Below, piece by piece: positions 7,465 through 16,357 of a DNA stretch of 22,954 nucleotides. The notes under the pieces are model-generated. The model had not been told where the DNA came from, made no database searches, and was given only the letters and a program-made list of their open reading frames with translations. The DNA comes from an uncultured Desulfobulbaceae bacterium (GTDB taxonomy: Bacteria; Desulfobacterota; Desulfobulbia; Desulfobulbales; Desulfobulbaceae). The stretch covers positions 1-22,954 of the forward strand of contig CALZIH010000011.1 of assembly GCA_945787305.1 (NCBI GenBank), given 5' to 3'. The number at the start of each line of letters is the position of its first letter. Position 1 is the stretch's first letter. A program made the translations under genes and the position numbers.

Positions 7465-10122
7465 ATGATCAACAGGTTAAGGAATAATACACCTTGTCTA
7501 CCAAAGTGGTGGATACCGTGGATTTTGAAATATGCGCGCAGTTTACTTGCACTTATCCTCTGTGCTACAGGGGTGCTGTTGTTTTTTACACTACAGCAGT
7601 TCAAAATCAACACCGACCTGACGGAAATGATCTCCAACGACCTGCCTTTCCGTCAGGTGGTGAAAAAATTTCATGGAGAGTTTCCTGATCTGGTCGGGGC
7701 AATTGTCGTAGTCATAGAAGGTGACATACCTGAGCAGGTCAGCCAGGCCCGGAATATCTTAGCCAACCGGCTGCATCGGGAAACAAGTCTGTTTAAATCC
7801 GTCTATACGCCAGGCGGTGGGTCTTTTTTTGACAGGAACGGCCTGCTGTACTTAAGCGAGCAGGAGCTTGAAGAACAGGGAGACAGCCTGGCTGCAATGC
7901 AGCCGTTTCTTGCTTTGCTGTCAAAGGACTTTTCCCTGGCCGGGCTCTTTTCAGTGCTCAGGCAGCTTGTGGACCAGGACGACATCTCGATTAATGACAA
8001 TGAGAAAATAATCCGGCTATTAAATACGCTTGGGCTAACATTTGATAGTGTTGAAGAGGGGAAAACCAAGAGTATGTCCTGGCAGGAATTGATGCTGGAA
8101 ACCTCCATCACTTCTGCACAAAAAGAGTTTATCCTCTTGCAACCGATTCTGGATTACCAGAAAATAAATCCCGCCAAGCAGGCGATCAGCAACATTCGTG
8201 AAACGAGCAGGGAATTGCGGATTACCGAGCAATACGGGGTTACTGTCAACATTACCGGTAAACCGGTTATCAACTATGAAGACCTGCGAAGCGTTCGCAC
8301 CGACATCGGTATTGCTTCCCTGGTTTCCTTTGTTCTGGTGGGGATTATCCTCTACCTGGGCCTTGGTTCGGTTCGCTTGGTCTTTGCAGGCCTATCTACA
8401 TTGATGATAGGGCTTGTTTGGACCATTGGTTTTGCGATCTTGCTGGTTGGCAGGTTAAACATGATTTCCGTCACCTTTGTTGTGCTCTTCATTGGCCTGG
8501 GTATTGATTGCAGCATCCAGATTTGTTTACGTTACAAGGAATACCTCGCGTCCGGCTACCAGCATATGGAAGCTATTGGTGAAGCTGTCAGCGCAACCGG
8601 CAATACACTCCTGATCTGTTCAATATCCACGGCAATTGGTTTTTACGCTTTTGTACCAACGAGTTACGTTGGAGCCTCGGAGCTCGGTCTTATTTCCGGT
8701 ACCGGAATGTTTTTTATTTTCCTTGCCAGTGTCACTGTCCTGCCGGCCATAATGGGCCTGATGCCGGTAAAGAAAAAACGTCCCTTACCGCTGGCAATCG
8801 GTAGCTCGATTTCGTCTCTGCTTGTGAAATATCCACGCCGCATTGTCATTGCAGCAACTGTTTCAGCCTTGGCTGCCATACTCATCCTGCCTGGGATTTC
8901 TTTTGATGCCAATCCATTTAATATGTCGGATCAACGCTCGGAATCAGTTCGAACCGCAATGGAGCTCTTTCAGGGTGATAAAACCTCTCCCTGGACTCTT
9001 TCAGTCCTGGCTTTTGACCGGCAGGAGGCGCAAAAGCTCGCCGGGCGGCTCAAACAACTTCCTGAGGTGGAAGCTGTTGTGACAATTGATAGTTTCATTC
9101 CGAAAAATCAGGCTGCAAAACTCGAGCAGATTGAAGACATGGCGCTGGTTTTGCCGCCGGCACCCCAAAAACAACAAGGCGAAACCTTTGATCAATATCA
9201 ACGTAACAAAGAAACCCTTTCCGAGTTATCGCGGGCTCTGCATGTCCGACTCAGCAGTGACGCTATCGAAGAAAAAGAACTTTCGGCAATCCGCAAGTTT
9301 GCCGGTGCGATTCACGATGTTGAAAAGTTGCTGACGGATCCGGAACAGGGGCGGTTAGTTTTTGATCGGCTCGATGCAGCCTTGCTGCCCAATCTTTCAA
9401 TTCTTTTGAACCGGCTGCATTCGTTGATGGAGGCGACAGCGTTTGATACTGCACAATTACCCCGAGATATAGTCAGTCGCTATATTTCTAACAATAATTT
9501 TTACAGAATCCAGGTGTTTCCACGCGACGATCTCAGGAATATTGAAAATCTGCAAAACTTTGTTGCCTCGGTACAAAAGATAGCACCTGAAGCAACAGAC
9601 CAGCCGGTAACGGTTCTTGGGGCCGGTAAGACCATTGTTTCAGCGTTCAGGAACGCCTCAATCCTGGCCTTTATCCTTATTGCCTTGTTTTTACGCTTCG
9701 TTATGAAGACCTGGACAGGGGTGCTGCTTGTGTTATCTCCACTGCTGCTGGCATTGTGTTACACAATGGCTGCGGCAGTACTGATGAACATCCCCTTTAA
9801 TTTTGCGAACATCATAATTGTGCCTCTTTTACTGGGGATTGGGGTGGACTCCAGCATCCACGTTGTCCACCGGCTCAAAGAAACTAACGCTGCGAATATG
9901 CATATTCTGGAAACCAGCACCTCCCGGGCTGTTTTATTCAGTTCGTTGACGACCATAATGAGTTTTGGTAGTCTTTCTTTCATCCATCACGCGGGCACTG
10001 CCAGCATGGGGAAACTGCTTACCCTGGGTGTCACCTTGATGATTATCTGTACCCTGATATTTTTGCCGGCATTTCTGGAACTGTACAATCCGTACAGGAA
10101 ACAGCAGGATCCGACGCTTTAG
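7465..10122 (+). CDS. hpnN: HpnN-type RND/MMPL hopanoid transporter
   Basis: A large inner-membrane transporter of 885 residues with the duplicated RND layout: one helix (about 25-43), a long periplasmic loop, a bundle of helices (about 280-425), another single helix (about 453-472), a second loop, and a final bundle (about 735-880). Each half has the characteristic Asp: D348 in GLGIDCS and D795 in GIGVDSS, in the helix used for proton relay in RND proteins. HpnN proteins move hopanoids from the inner to the outer membrane, as known from Rhodopseudomonas and Burkholderia. ATG 7465 is preferred because the purine-rich GAGGAAGGA (7452-7460) precedes it; an upstream TTG at 7450 would overlap the hpnL stop. 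The gene directly follows hpnL and converges on the mlaC/hpnM gene, whose stop is 11 bases away. Confidence 0.92.
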   Translation: MINRLRNNTPCLPKWWIPWILKYARSLLALILCATGVLLFFTLQQFKINTDLTEMISNDLPFRQVVKKFHGEFPDLVGAIVVVIEGDIPEQVSQARNILANRLHRETSLFKSVYTPGGGSFFDRNGLLYLSEQELEEQGDSLAAMQPFLALLSKDFSLAGLFSVLRQLVDQDDISINDNEKIIRLLNTLGLTFDSVEEGKTKSMSWQELMLETSITSAQKEFILLQPILDYQKINPAKQAISNIRETSRELRITEQYGVTVNITGKPVINYEDLRSVRTDIGIASLVSFVLVGIILYLGLGSVRLVFAGLSTLMIGLVWTIGFAILLVGRLNMISVTFVVLFIGLGIDCSIQICLRYKEYLASGYQHMEAIGEAVSATGNTLLICSISTAIGFYAFVPTSYVGASELGLISGTGMFFIFLASVTVLPAIMGLMPVKKKRPLPLAIGSSISSLLVKYPRRIVIAATVSALAAILILPGISFDANPFNMSDQRSESVRTAMELFQGDKTSPWTLSVLAFDRQEAQKLAGRLKQLPEVEAVVTIDSFIPKNQAAKLEQIEDMALVLPPAPQKQQGETFDQYQRNKETLSELSRALHVRLSSDAIEEKELSAIRKFAGAIHDVEKLLTDPEQGRLVFDRLDAALLPNLSILLNRLHSLMEATAFDTAQLPRDIVSRYISNNNFYRIQVFPRDDLRNIENLQNFVASVQKIAPEATDQPVTVLGAGKTIVSAFRNASILAFILIALFLRFVMKTWTGVLLVLSPLLLALCYTMAAAVLMNIPFNFANIIIVPLLLGIGVDSSIHVVHRLKETNAANMHILETSTSRAVLFSSLTTIMSFGSLSFIHHAGTASMGKLLTLGVTLMIICTLIFLPAFLELYNPYRKQQDPTL

Positions 10123-10133
10123 TTTTGTATGGT

Positions 10134-10748
10134 TCAATATTTATCAAGCTTGCTTATTTTCTCATCCAAGATTTTCAGGAGCCCATCGATTCCCTGATCT
10201 TTCAGTACCGACTTGAACTGGGCTCGGGTAAGTGACAGCTGACTGACTCCTTCAACCTGAATGTCGACAATGCGCCAAACCCCATCGTTTTTCATAAGTA
10301 TATATTTAAACTCTCGAGTTTCTTTGGATTTTTTTACAATATGGCTGATCACCATCATGTACTTTTCTCGAATGGACTCATTTGAAACGATCACGAATTG
10401 CTGCTCTTTATACTCTTTGAAACGCTCGGCATAACGACCTACCGACCAGATGATGTATTTTTCGAGCAATTCTTTTTGCTGGTTGTCCGTCAACTCGCCC
10501 CAGTAGCTGCCGCTTGATTTTCTGACCATATAGGGAAAAGAGAAGGATTGCGTCATAACAGGTTCAAGCAGCGCATAACGTCCTGAATAGCCAAGTTTAT
10601 CGCCTCTCTTCATGCAGTCAAGAAGGGTAGTGTTTAATGTTTCGATCACGCTGACGGCCGAATCGACCGGGAGCGGTTTCCCGGAAAGGGGTGTGGTCAG
10701 TATGGTGGACAGAAGGAGGAACAAGACAAAAATAACAGGCTTTTGCAT
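10134..10748 (-). CDS. hpnM: MlaC/Ttg2D-family periplasmic lipid-binding protein (HpnM-like)
   Basis: A 204-residue exported protein with an N-terminal signal sequence (hydrophobic about 4-20, cleavage probably near SGKP). The body fits the MlaC/toluene-tolerance fold: an N-terminal helix pair, YALLEPVMTQSFSFPYMVRK, GSYWGELTDNQQKELLEKY, the strand FKYILMKNDGVWRIVDIQVEGVS, and a closing helix KDQGIDGLLKILDEK. MlaC shuttles phospholipid between MlaA and the MlaFEDB complex. HpnM is the version found beside hpnN in hopanoid clusters. Naming it HpnM rests on being next to hpnN; on sequence alone mlaC is equally valid. It lies on the opposite strand to hpnN, so the two are not co-transcribed here. 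No strong ribosome site is visible before the ATG. Confidence 0.85.
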   Translation of the reverse strand: MQKPVIFVLFLLLSTILTTPLSGKPLPVDSAVSVIETLNTTLLDCMKRGDKLGYSGRYALLEPVMTQSFSFPYMVRKSSGSYWGELTDNQQKELLEKYIIWSVGRYAERFKEYKEQQFVIVSNESIREKYMMVISHIVKKSKETREFKYILMKNDGVWRIVDIQVEGVSQLSLTRAQFKSVLKDQGIDGLLKILDEKISKLDKY

Positions 10749-11307
10749 GGTTGGTATCTATTTTTTTTTACCGTGAAGACCTACTTCAGGTTGACTCTCT
10801 CTTAATGGTGCAAATCTGTATCTACAGTATATTGCGACTTCTTGCAGTGATTATGATTGGAATGAGGAAATCGGATGCAGCGCGTGCATGATTTGGTTCT
10901 ACTCCCTCTTTTTTTTTGGAAAAACCAATTTCAATAAAAAGTACGATTCCTAAATTCAGTGATGACGAATCAAACCGATATTTGTATATTGCCAAAATAC
11001 TTCAGGCTGCTGCTTATGAGATACAGCAACGGCAGAAATTTTCCTGGTGATGAGATGGGAAATATGTTCAATGCAGAGAGGTTGCGGGAAGTGGATGACA
11101 ACCATGGGAAAGGTGCCCAGCGTATTGGCCATGTGCATGGAAATAGGATACCGGCAGGAGCTCTACACCCGAAGTTCTTGTTGAAGAATTTGTTGCCTGA
11201 CTGTAAGAATATGAAAAAACCGCTCGCCATTACATAGACTGCGCGGCAGATTTTTAAAGCCTAAGCAACCTGACTTACTCTGTTTTACGTAAATCCTGAA
11301 CGACCAT
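10749..11307. other. 559-base gap between divergent hpnM and the DUF116 gene
   Basis: No convincing gene is seen. A poly-T/poly-A stretch flanks the hpnM start (10761-10769), and a T-run at about 10908-10917 precedes a small TTGG-CCAA dyad. A short palindrome ATGCA-GCGCG-TGCAT is also present (about 10874-10888). Between roughly 10960 and 11230 stop codons are scarce on both strands, but none of the open frames (longest 92 codons on the plus strand) has a ribosome site or a recognisable product. It may hold promoters for both flanking genes, a small gene, or decayed coding sequence. Confidence 0.4.
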
Positions 11308-12219
11308 ATGAAAGAGTTGAAATTATCCACTGTAGAGGAATTTGACAGCGAGGACCTTAATGTCGGTAAGGCCAAAAAGCGTCTATTTATCGGCCTGGTT
11401 GCTGCAGCTGGTACTGTTGTTGTTCTTTTCCTGCTCCTTGTCCTTGTTCTACCGCTGATTGGTCTTACCAATATCCACCCATGGGCTCCCTATATCTTCA
11501 GCCTGCTGGTCGGTATGCTCATTCTCCTGGTGATCTGGGCAACCTCCGGTCTTCTTTTCAGTATTCTTTTCGGTCGTTCACTGCCGCTGTTTTCGAAAAT
11601 GCGGGGGCTCACGATCAAGCTTTTCCTGCCACTCATGACGCTGGTTGGTAAAGTGTTGGGCATTCCCAAAAACAAGGTTCGTTCCTCCTTCGTAAAGGTC
11701 AACAATGACCTGGTCAACAGCCTGGCCAAGCAGTATAAGCCGGAAGAATTGCTCCTGTTGATGCCCCACTGTCTACAGAGATCAAAATGCGACATGCGCC
11801 TCACCTATTCTATTCATAACTGTAAGCAATGCGGTAGGTGCCCTATTGATAAATTGATTGGATTAAGCGAACACTATGGCATTCATCTGGCCGTTGCCAC
11901 AGGGGGTACAATTGCCCGCAGAATAGTAGTTCAGCGTCGTCCTAAACTGATACTGGCAGTAGCTTGTGAGAGGGATCTTGCCAGCGGCATCCAGGATACC
12001 TATCCACTGCCGGTTTTTGGAATCCTGAATTTTCGCCCCCATGGCCCCTGTCTTGACACCAATGTTTCACTACAGGCCCTGGAAAGTGCCATCCGTCAGT
12101 TTATGGACCCTCGATATTATCCCGCAGGCGGACCGGTTTCCCATGAAAAAATACGGATTGTCAAAGAGAATGAGGTAAAGAACTCCCCTGCAGTACAGCA
12201 AGCAAGCCAAGTGAGCTAA
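11308..12219 (+). CDS. DUF116-family membrane protein with Cys-rich domain
   Basis: A 303-residue protein with two N-terminal membrane helices (about 27-52 and 60-86) and a soluble C-terminal part matching DUF116. That part carries Cys155, Cys161, Cys172, Cys175, Cys178, Cys220 and Cys248. The run CKQCGRCP looks like a metal or Fe-S ligand set, but no cofactor can be proved from sequence. DUF116 has no assigned function. From memory it is common in Desulfobacterota and some clostridia, often near translation-initiation genes such as fmt. Here it is 7 bases upstream of hpnH, so the two are surely co-transcribed. It may therefore support the radical SAM enzyme (electron supply or membrane docking); this is inference from position. 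The ribosome site is weak. Confidence 0.85.
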   Translation: MKELKLSTVEEFDSEDLNVGKAKKRLFIGLVAAAGTVVVLFLLLVLVLPLIGLTNIHPWAPYIFSLLVGMLILLVIWATSGLLFSILFGRSLPLFSKMRGLTIKLFLPLMTLVGKVLGIPKNKVRSSFVKVNNDLVNSLAKQYKPEELLLLMPHCLQRSKCDMRLTYSIHNCKQCGRCPIDKLIGLSEHYGIHLAVATGGTIARRIVVQRRPKLILAVACERDLASGIQDTYPLPVFGILNFRPHGPCLDTNVSLQALESAIRQFMDPRYYPAGGPVSHEKIRIVKENEVKNSPAVQQASQVS

Positions 12220-12226
12220 TAAGACA

Positions 12227-13234
12227 ATGGGAATTCCCACCCAGCAAAAGCGCCGTATCGGCACCTATATTATTAAGCAACTGCTGCAAAGAAAAAAGCG
12301 CTTTCCCCTGGTATTGATGCTTGAACCGCTCTTTCTCTGTAACCTTCACTGCAAGGGGTGCGGGAAAATCAACCAACCCAAAGAGGTTCTGGAACAACTC
12401 CTCACAATTGACGAATGTGTCGGTGCAGCCGAAGAGTGTGGCGCGCCGGTCGTGACCATTGCCGGTGGAGAACCGCTGCTCCATCCCGATATTCAGGCTA
12501 TTGTTCAGGAGCTTATCAAGAGGAAGCGTTTTGTCTATCTCTGCACAAACGGCCTGTTGATTGACAAGAAAATAGCGAAGTTTTCGCCCAGCCCTTTTCT
12601 CACCTTTAACATCCATTTTGACGGTCTGGCCGAGCGTCATGATGCTGCAGTCTGTCTCGACGGTGCTTTTGACAAGGCAACCAACGCCATTAAAAAACTT
12701 GTCGATGCTGGATTTAGGGTGACAACCAACACAACATTTTTCAGAGGCCAGACCGCCGGGGATGCGGCCCTTTTATTCGATCATCTGACACCGCTTGGGG
12801 TTGAGGCTATGACCGTGGCCGCCGGTTTTAACTACGAAAATGCCGATGATCAGGACAGCTTCCTGGGACGAGAAGGTACAAAAGAGCTGTTTCGGGAGAT
12901 CCTGAAATCCCCCAAGCAATCCTGGACCTTTAATCATTCTGGCATGTATCTGGATTTTCTTGCCGGCAACCGCGAGTTTGCATGCACTCCATGGGGGAAT
13001 CCCACCCGCACACTCAAGGGTTGGCAGCACCCGTGTTATCTTCTCAACGACGGATATGCGGCAAGTTTTAAGGAGCTTATGGAAGAGACGGATTGGGATA
13101 GCTACGGCGTCGGTAATGATCCTCGCTGTGCAGACTGCATGGTCCATTGCGGTTTTGAACCCTCTGCCGTGCTTGAGACCGTAAAAAACCCGTTACAAGC
13201 CCTACTGGTTGCCATCAGGGGTCCGGGCCGCTGA
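12227..13234 (+). CDS. hpnH: Adenosyl-hopene transferase HpnH (radical SAM)
   Basis: HpnH adds the 5'-deoxyadenosyl radical from SAM to diploptene to make adenosylhopane, the first step in building the C35 side chain. The radical SAM motif CNLHCKGC supplies Cys38, Cys42 and Cys45 for the [4Fe-4S] cluster, followed by GGEP at 80-83 for SAM binding. The C-terminal region has further conserved cysteines (253, 270, 301, 304, 308), including CADCMVHCGFEPSAV, typical of the HpnH/DUF3463 tail. The length of 335 residues matches the family. It follows the DUF116 gene by 7 bases. Its last 33 bases overlap the 3' end of hpnG on the other strand, so the next enzyme of the same pathway is transcribed towards it. 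Confidence 0.95.
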   Translation: MGIPTQQKRRIGTYIIKQLLQRKKRFPLVLMLEPLFLCNLHCKGCGKINQPKEVLEQLLTIDECVGAAEECGAPVVTIAGGEPLLHPDIQAIVQELIKRKRFVYLCTNGLLIDKKIAKFSPSPFLTFNIHFDGLAERHDAAVCLDGAFDKATNAIKKLVDAGFRVTTNTTFFRGQTAGDAALLFDHLTPLGVEAMTVAAGFNYENADDQDSFLGREGTKELFREILKSPKQSWTFNHSGMYLDFLAGNREFACTPWGNPTRTLKGWQHPCYLLNDGYAASFKELMEETDWDSYGVGNDPRCADCMVHCGFEPSAVLETVKNPLQALLVAIRGPGR

Positions 13235-14017
13235 AATACTGCCAGCAAGGTCGGCGAGCGGTTTATGGACAACATTCCAAACTTGCCGCATACCGGTAAG
13301 GGCCCTGGAAAAATCTCGCGCCATTATGAAAAGGTCAATAAGAAGCCAGGGGCGCCTGATGAGCGGATTGATCAACCGCATTGGCCGGTTATTGCCTCGA
13401 CTGTCGACGCCTACAAAAAGTGCTTGTTGAAGCCGTCGTTCAGCAGGATCACAGACTACCCGAATGCAGAAAAATGGCAATCCTGCTTGCCGGGCAACCT
13501 CAGCGGCACCCACACTTTCCATGTCCACAGCCAGTGCCTCTGTTTTCAGGTAAGCAGCTTCCTTGTTATCAGGAGTACTTATAGGTTGAGGAGTACAGAG
13601 CAGGGGGCCACGCCTGTATGGAACGTTGTTTTTTTTCAGTAGGGCTTCCAGGAAGGCAAGGAGCTGAGCACTTGGAGTGTAGACCTCCTGGTATACAGCG
13701 TGATGGTTGTCATTGCTGAGTATCCGGTCTGCAAGTATCACAGTACCGGGTTTCAGGTCAGGGGCAAGACCGCCGGATACGCCAATATTGCCGATGATTG
13801 ACGAATTCTTGAGGTGTGGCGAGGCAACACGCAGCAATGCGTCACGGCCGATGCCGCATTGAATGATTGCCGTTTCGTTATTCTTTGTAAAATACGGCCC
13901 CGGGATGAAGATGTTTTGTTGTTTGTTGTTTCTTTTATGGCCGAGAAGTGTTTCAGCCTCTGCAGCAAGAGCTGTCAGTATGATAAGGCGTGCGGGCGCC
14001 CTGATGATGTCGTTCAT
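13202..14017 (-). CDS. hpnG: HpnG: adenosylhopane nucleosidase/phosphorylase-like enzyme
   Basis: HpnG belongs to the PNP/MTAN nucleoside phosphorylase fold and removes adenine from adenosylhopane, giving ribosylhopane or its phosphate. The domain is recognised by the glycine motif NIGVSGGL (77-84) and the purine-site motif VDMESVGAAEVA (164-175), followed by PFFCIRVVCD (181-190). The length of 271 residues fits, with a long C-terminal helical tail that some HpnG proteins have. The name is well supported by the adjacent hpnH and shc. The gene is convergent with hpnH (33-base overlap of coding ends) and divergent from shc with a 198-base gap that must hold both promoters. No clear ribosome site precedes the ATG. 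Confidence 0.88.
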   Translation of the reverse strand: MNDIIRAPARLIILTALAAEAETLLGHKRNNKQQNIFIPGPYFTKNNETAIIQCGIGRDALLRVASPHLKNSSIIGNIGVSGGLAPDLKPGTVILADRILSNDNHHAVYQEVYTPSAQLLAFLEALLKKNNVPYRRGPLLCTPQPISTPDNKEAAYLKTEALAVDMESVGAAEVARQAGLPFFCIRVVCDPAERRLQQALFVGVDSRGNNRPMRLINPLIRRPWLLIDLFIMARDFSRALTGMRQVWNVVHKPLADLAGSISAARTPDGNQ

Positions 14018-14215
14018 CGCTTTAGACTAACATATTGAAGTATCCACGAAAAGCAGCTATTTTCCCAGGCGAAATCACTTGGGTGGGCAACAGTGCAGTT
14101 CGCCAAGAAATTCTAGATCAAAAAATGAAAAAACACCCTTTAAGCAGATAACCGGTTGGAGGCAGGCTTGTAAAGAAGCTATCCCTTAAGACAGAAAATA
14201 TATACACTGGCACAG

Positions 14216-16210
14216 ATGATTCAAGAGAAACTGGAACTAGGGATAAGACGGGCTGTCGACTGGTTGCTTGCCGATCAAGATACGAAAGGATTCTGGGTTG
14301 GTAAGCTGGAATCCAACTCCTGCATGGAAGCAGAGTGGATTCTGGCCATGCATATTCTCGGCGTAGAGGACGACCCCAAGTATGACGGCGTGGTGCAGGC
14401 CATTGTAAACGACCAACGTAGTGACGGTTCTTGGGAGATATATTTCGATGCGCCTACCGGCGATATCAATACCACGGTAGAATCTTACGCCGCTTTACGC
14501 ATTGCCGGTATTGATCCACAAAGTGATCCCCTTATCCGAGCGCGTCAATGGATCCTGGACAACGGCGGTCTCTCCGGCACCAGGGTGTTTACCCGCTACT
14601 GGCTGGCTCTTCTTGGCGAATGGCCCTGGGAGCACACGCCGGCCTTGCCACCCGAAATCATGTATATTCCCCCTTGGGCTCCGTTTAATCTCTACCGTTT
14701 TGCCTCCTGGGCCCGGGCCACCATGTTGCCGCTTGCGCTTCTTTCTGCACGTCGACCTGTGTACCGACCACCGCCTGATCGTCGACTTGATGAACTGTTT
14801 CCCGACGGGCGGGACGCCTTTGATTTTCGTTTACCCCGAAAAAAGGGGCTTATTTCCTGGGAGCGTTTTTTCCTTACTACTGATCGGCTGCTTAACGGCT
14901 ATGTCGACTTTCCGGTGCATCCTTTTCGTGAGGCAGCCATAAGTCAATGCCGGGAGTGGATTGTTGCGCACCAGGACAGCGACGGTGCTTGGGGCGGCAT
15001 CCAGCCACCCTGGATTTACTCGTTGATGGCGCTGCATGCAGAAGGATATGCCCTGGATCATCCAGTGCTTGCTGCCGGCCTTGGGGCCTTTGATTTGCAT
15101 TGGTCTTATGAGCGTGACGGTGGTATTTATCTACAGCCCAGTGAATCACCGATATGGGATACTGTTTTGGTTCTGCTTGCCTTTCTTGATTGTGACATGC
15201 CGACGGGCACTGAATCTGCTGTTGAAAGAGCCGTCAGGTATCTGCTTAAGGAACAGATTTTTGTCGGCGGTGACTGGCAGGTCTTTGTCAAAGATGTTGA
15301 ACCAGGCGGTTGGGCCTTTGAGTTTGAAAACGACAAGTATCCCGACGTAGATGATACGGCCGTCGCTGTCATCGTTCTGCTCCGGTTGCTGCCATCGATA
15401 AACGACCGGAAGCTCATAGGACAGATACAATCTGCTGTGGACAAGGCAATCGGGTGGTTGCTGGGGATGCAGAATAATAACGGCGGTTGGGCGGCTTTTG
15501 ACAAAGACAATACCGATAAATTATTGACGCTGATACCTTTTGCCGATTTTGGTGAACTGCTGGATCCACCCAGCGTAGATGTTACAGCCCATGTTGTTGA
15601 AGCACTTGGGCTGTACGGTAAAACCCTTGCTGATCCGATTGTGGCCAGGGCCTACCGTTTTATGTTAAGCGAACAGGAAGAAGACGGCCCTTGGTTTGGT
15701 CGCTGGGGCGTTAATTATATATACGGTACCGCTGCCGTGTTACCTGCTCTGGAGGCCGTTGGTGAAAATATGCAGGTGGATTATATCCAGCGGGCAGCCC
15801 ACTGGTTGGTTGCACACCAAAACGAGGACGGCGGTTGGGGTGAAAGCTGTGGCTCCTACATGGATGACCAGCTTCGGGGCTGTGGTCCATCAACGGCATC
15901 GCAAACCGGTTGGGCACTCATGGCGCTGGTAGCCGTCGATTCGCATGATTTTGACCGGCAGATCTTCCGTGGTTTGGAGTTCCTGCTCTCTGGTCAGCGT
16001 CAAGACGGAACCTGGGATGAGCCCTACTATACAGGCACCGGGTTTCCCGGCTACGGGGTCGGTGAAAGGGTAAACCTTTCCAGGAGCGCACAGAGTCTTG
16101 GTCAGGGCCGGGAGTTGTCACGTGGTTTCATGCTCAATTACAATCTTTACCGGCATTATTTTCCGCTCATGGCCATGGGCCGGGCCAAAAATCACCTTGC
16201 AGGGGAATAA
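14216..16210 (+). CDS. shc: Squalene-hopene cyclase
   Basis: A class II triterpene cyclase of 664 residues that protonates squalene and folds it into hopene/hopanol at the inner membrane surface. The catalytic acid motif DVDDTA lies at 377-382, as in the Alicyclobacillus enzyme. Several QW repeats are visible, for example around residues 20-27, 67-73, 253-259, 422-435 and 515-523, and near the C-terminus SGQRQDGTWDEP. The conserved SPIWDT (311-316) and GTWDEPYYTGTGFPG-type region are present. No frameshift or missing domain is seen. The usual TATxxR-type variation seen in oxidosqualene cyclases is absent, consistent with an anaerobic hopanoid producer. No ribosome site precedes the start, and no other start in frame is better. 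Confidence 0.96.
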   Translation: MIQEKLELGIRRAVDWLLADQDTKGFWVGKLESNSCMEAEWILAMHILGVEDDPKYDGVVQAIVNDQRSDGSWEIYFDAPTGDINTTVESYAALRIAGIDPQSDPLIRARQWILDNGGLSGTRVFTRYWLALLGEWPWEHTPALPPEIMYIPPWAPFNLYRFASWARATMLPLALLSARRPVYRPPPDRRLDELFPDGRDAFDFRLPRKKGLISWERFFLTTDRLLNGYVDFPVHPFREAAISQCREWIVAHQDSDGAWGGIQPPWIYSLMALHAEGYALDHPVLAAGLGAFDLHWSYERDGGIYLQPSESPIWDTVLVLLAFLDCDMPTGTESAVERAVRYLLKEQIFVGGDWQVFVKDVEPGGWAFEFENDKYPDVDDTAVAVIVLLRLLPSINDRKLIGQIQSAVDKAIGWLLGMQNNNGGWAAFDKDNTDKLLTLIPFADFGELLDPPSVDVTAHVVEALGLYGKTLADPIVARAYRFMLSEQEEDGPWFGRWGVNYIYGTAAVLPALEAVGENMQVDYIQRAAHWLVAHQNEDGGWGESCGSYMDDQLRGCGPSTASQTGWALMALVAVDSHDFDRQIFRGLEFLLSGQRQDGTWDEPYYTGTGFPGYGVGERVNLSRSAQSLGQGRELSRGFMLNYNLYRHYFPLMAMGRAKNHLAGE

Positions 16211-16357
16211 GGGTGCCATTACATTTTGAGGGCCATCACTTGATTCCGTTTGCTCAGGAAAAACAACAGGCCGGCAAAGTTCTGTCCGGACAAATCCCGT
16301 GCAGGGAACAGGCAGGCTTCCAATGCCGATGATTCTACAAGGTGGTAAAGGGAAAAA

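Noticed and set aside
12161..12640. Minus-strand open frame opposite hpnH
   Set aside because: Antisense to the radical SAM motif region; no domain or ribosome site.
16283..16292. Ten-base palindrome TGTCCGGACA after shc
   Set aside because: A single short palindrome with no promoter or second copy; not enough to call a site.
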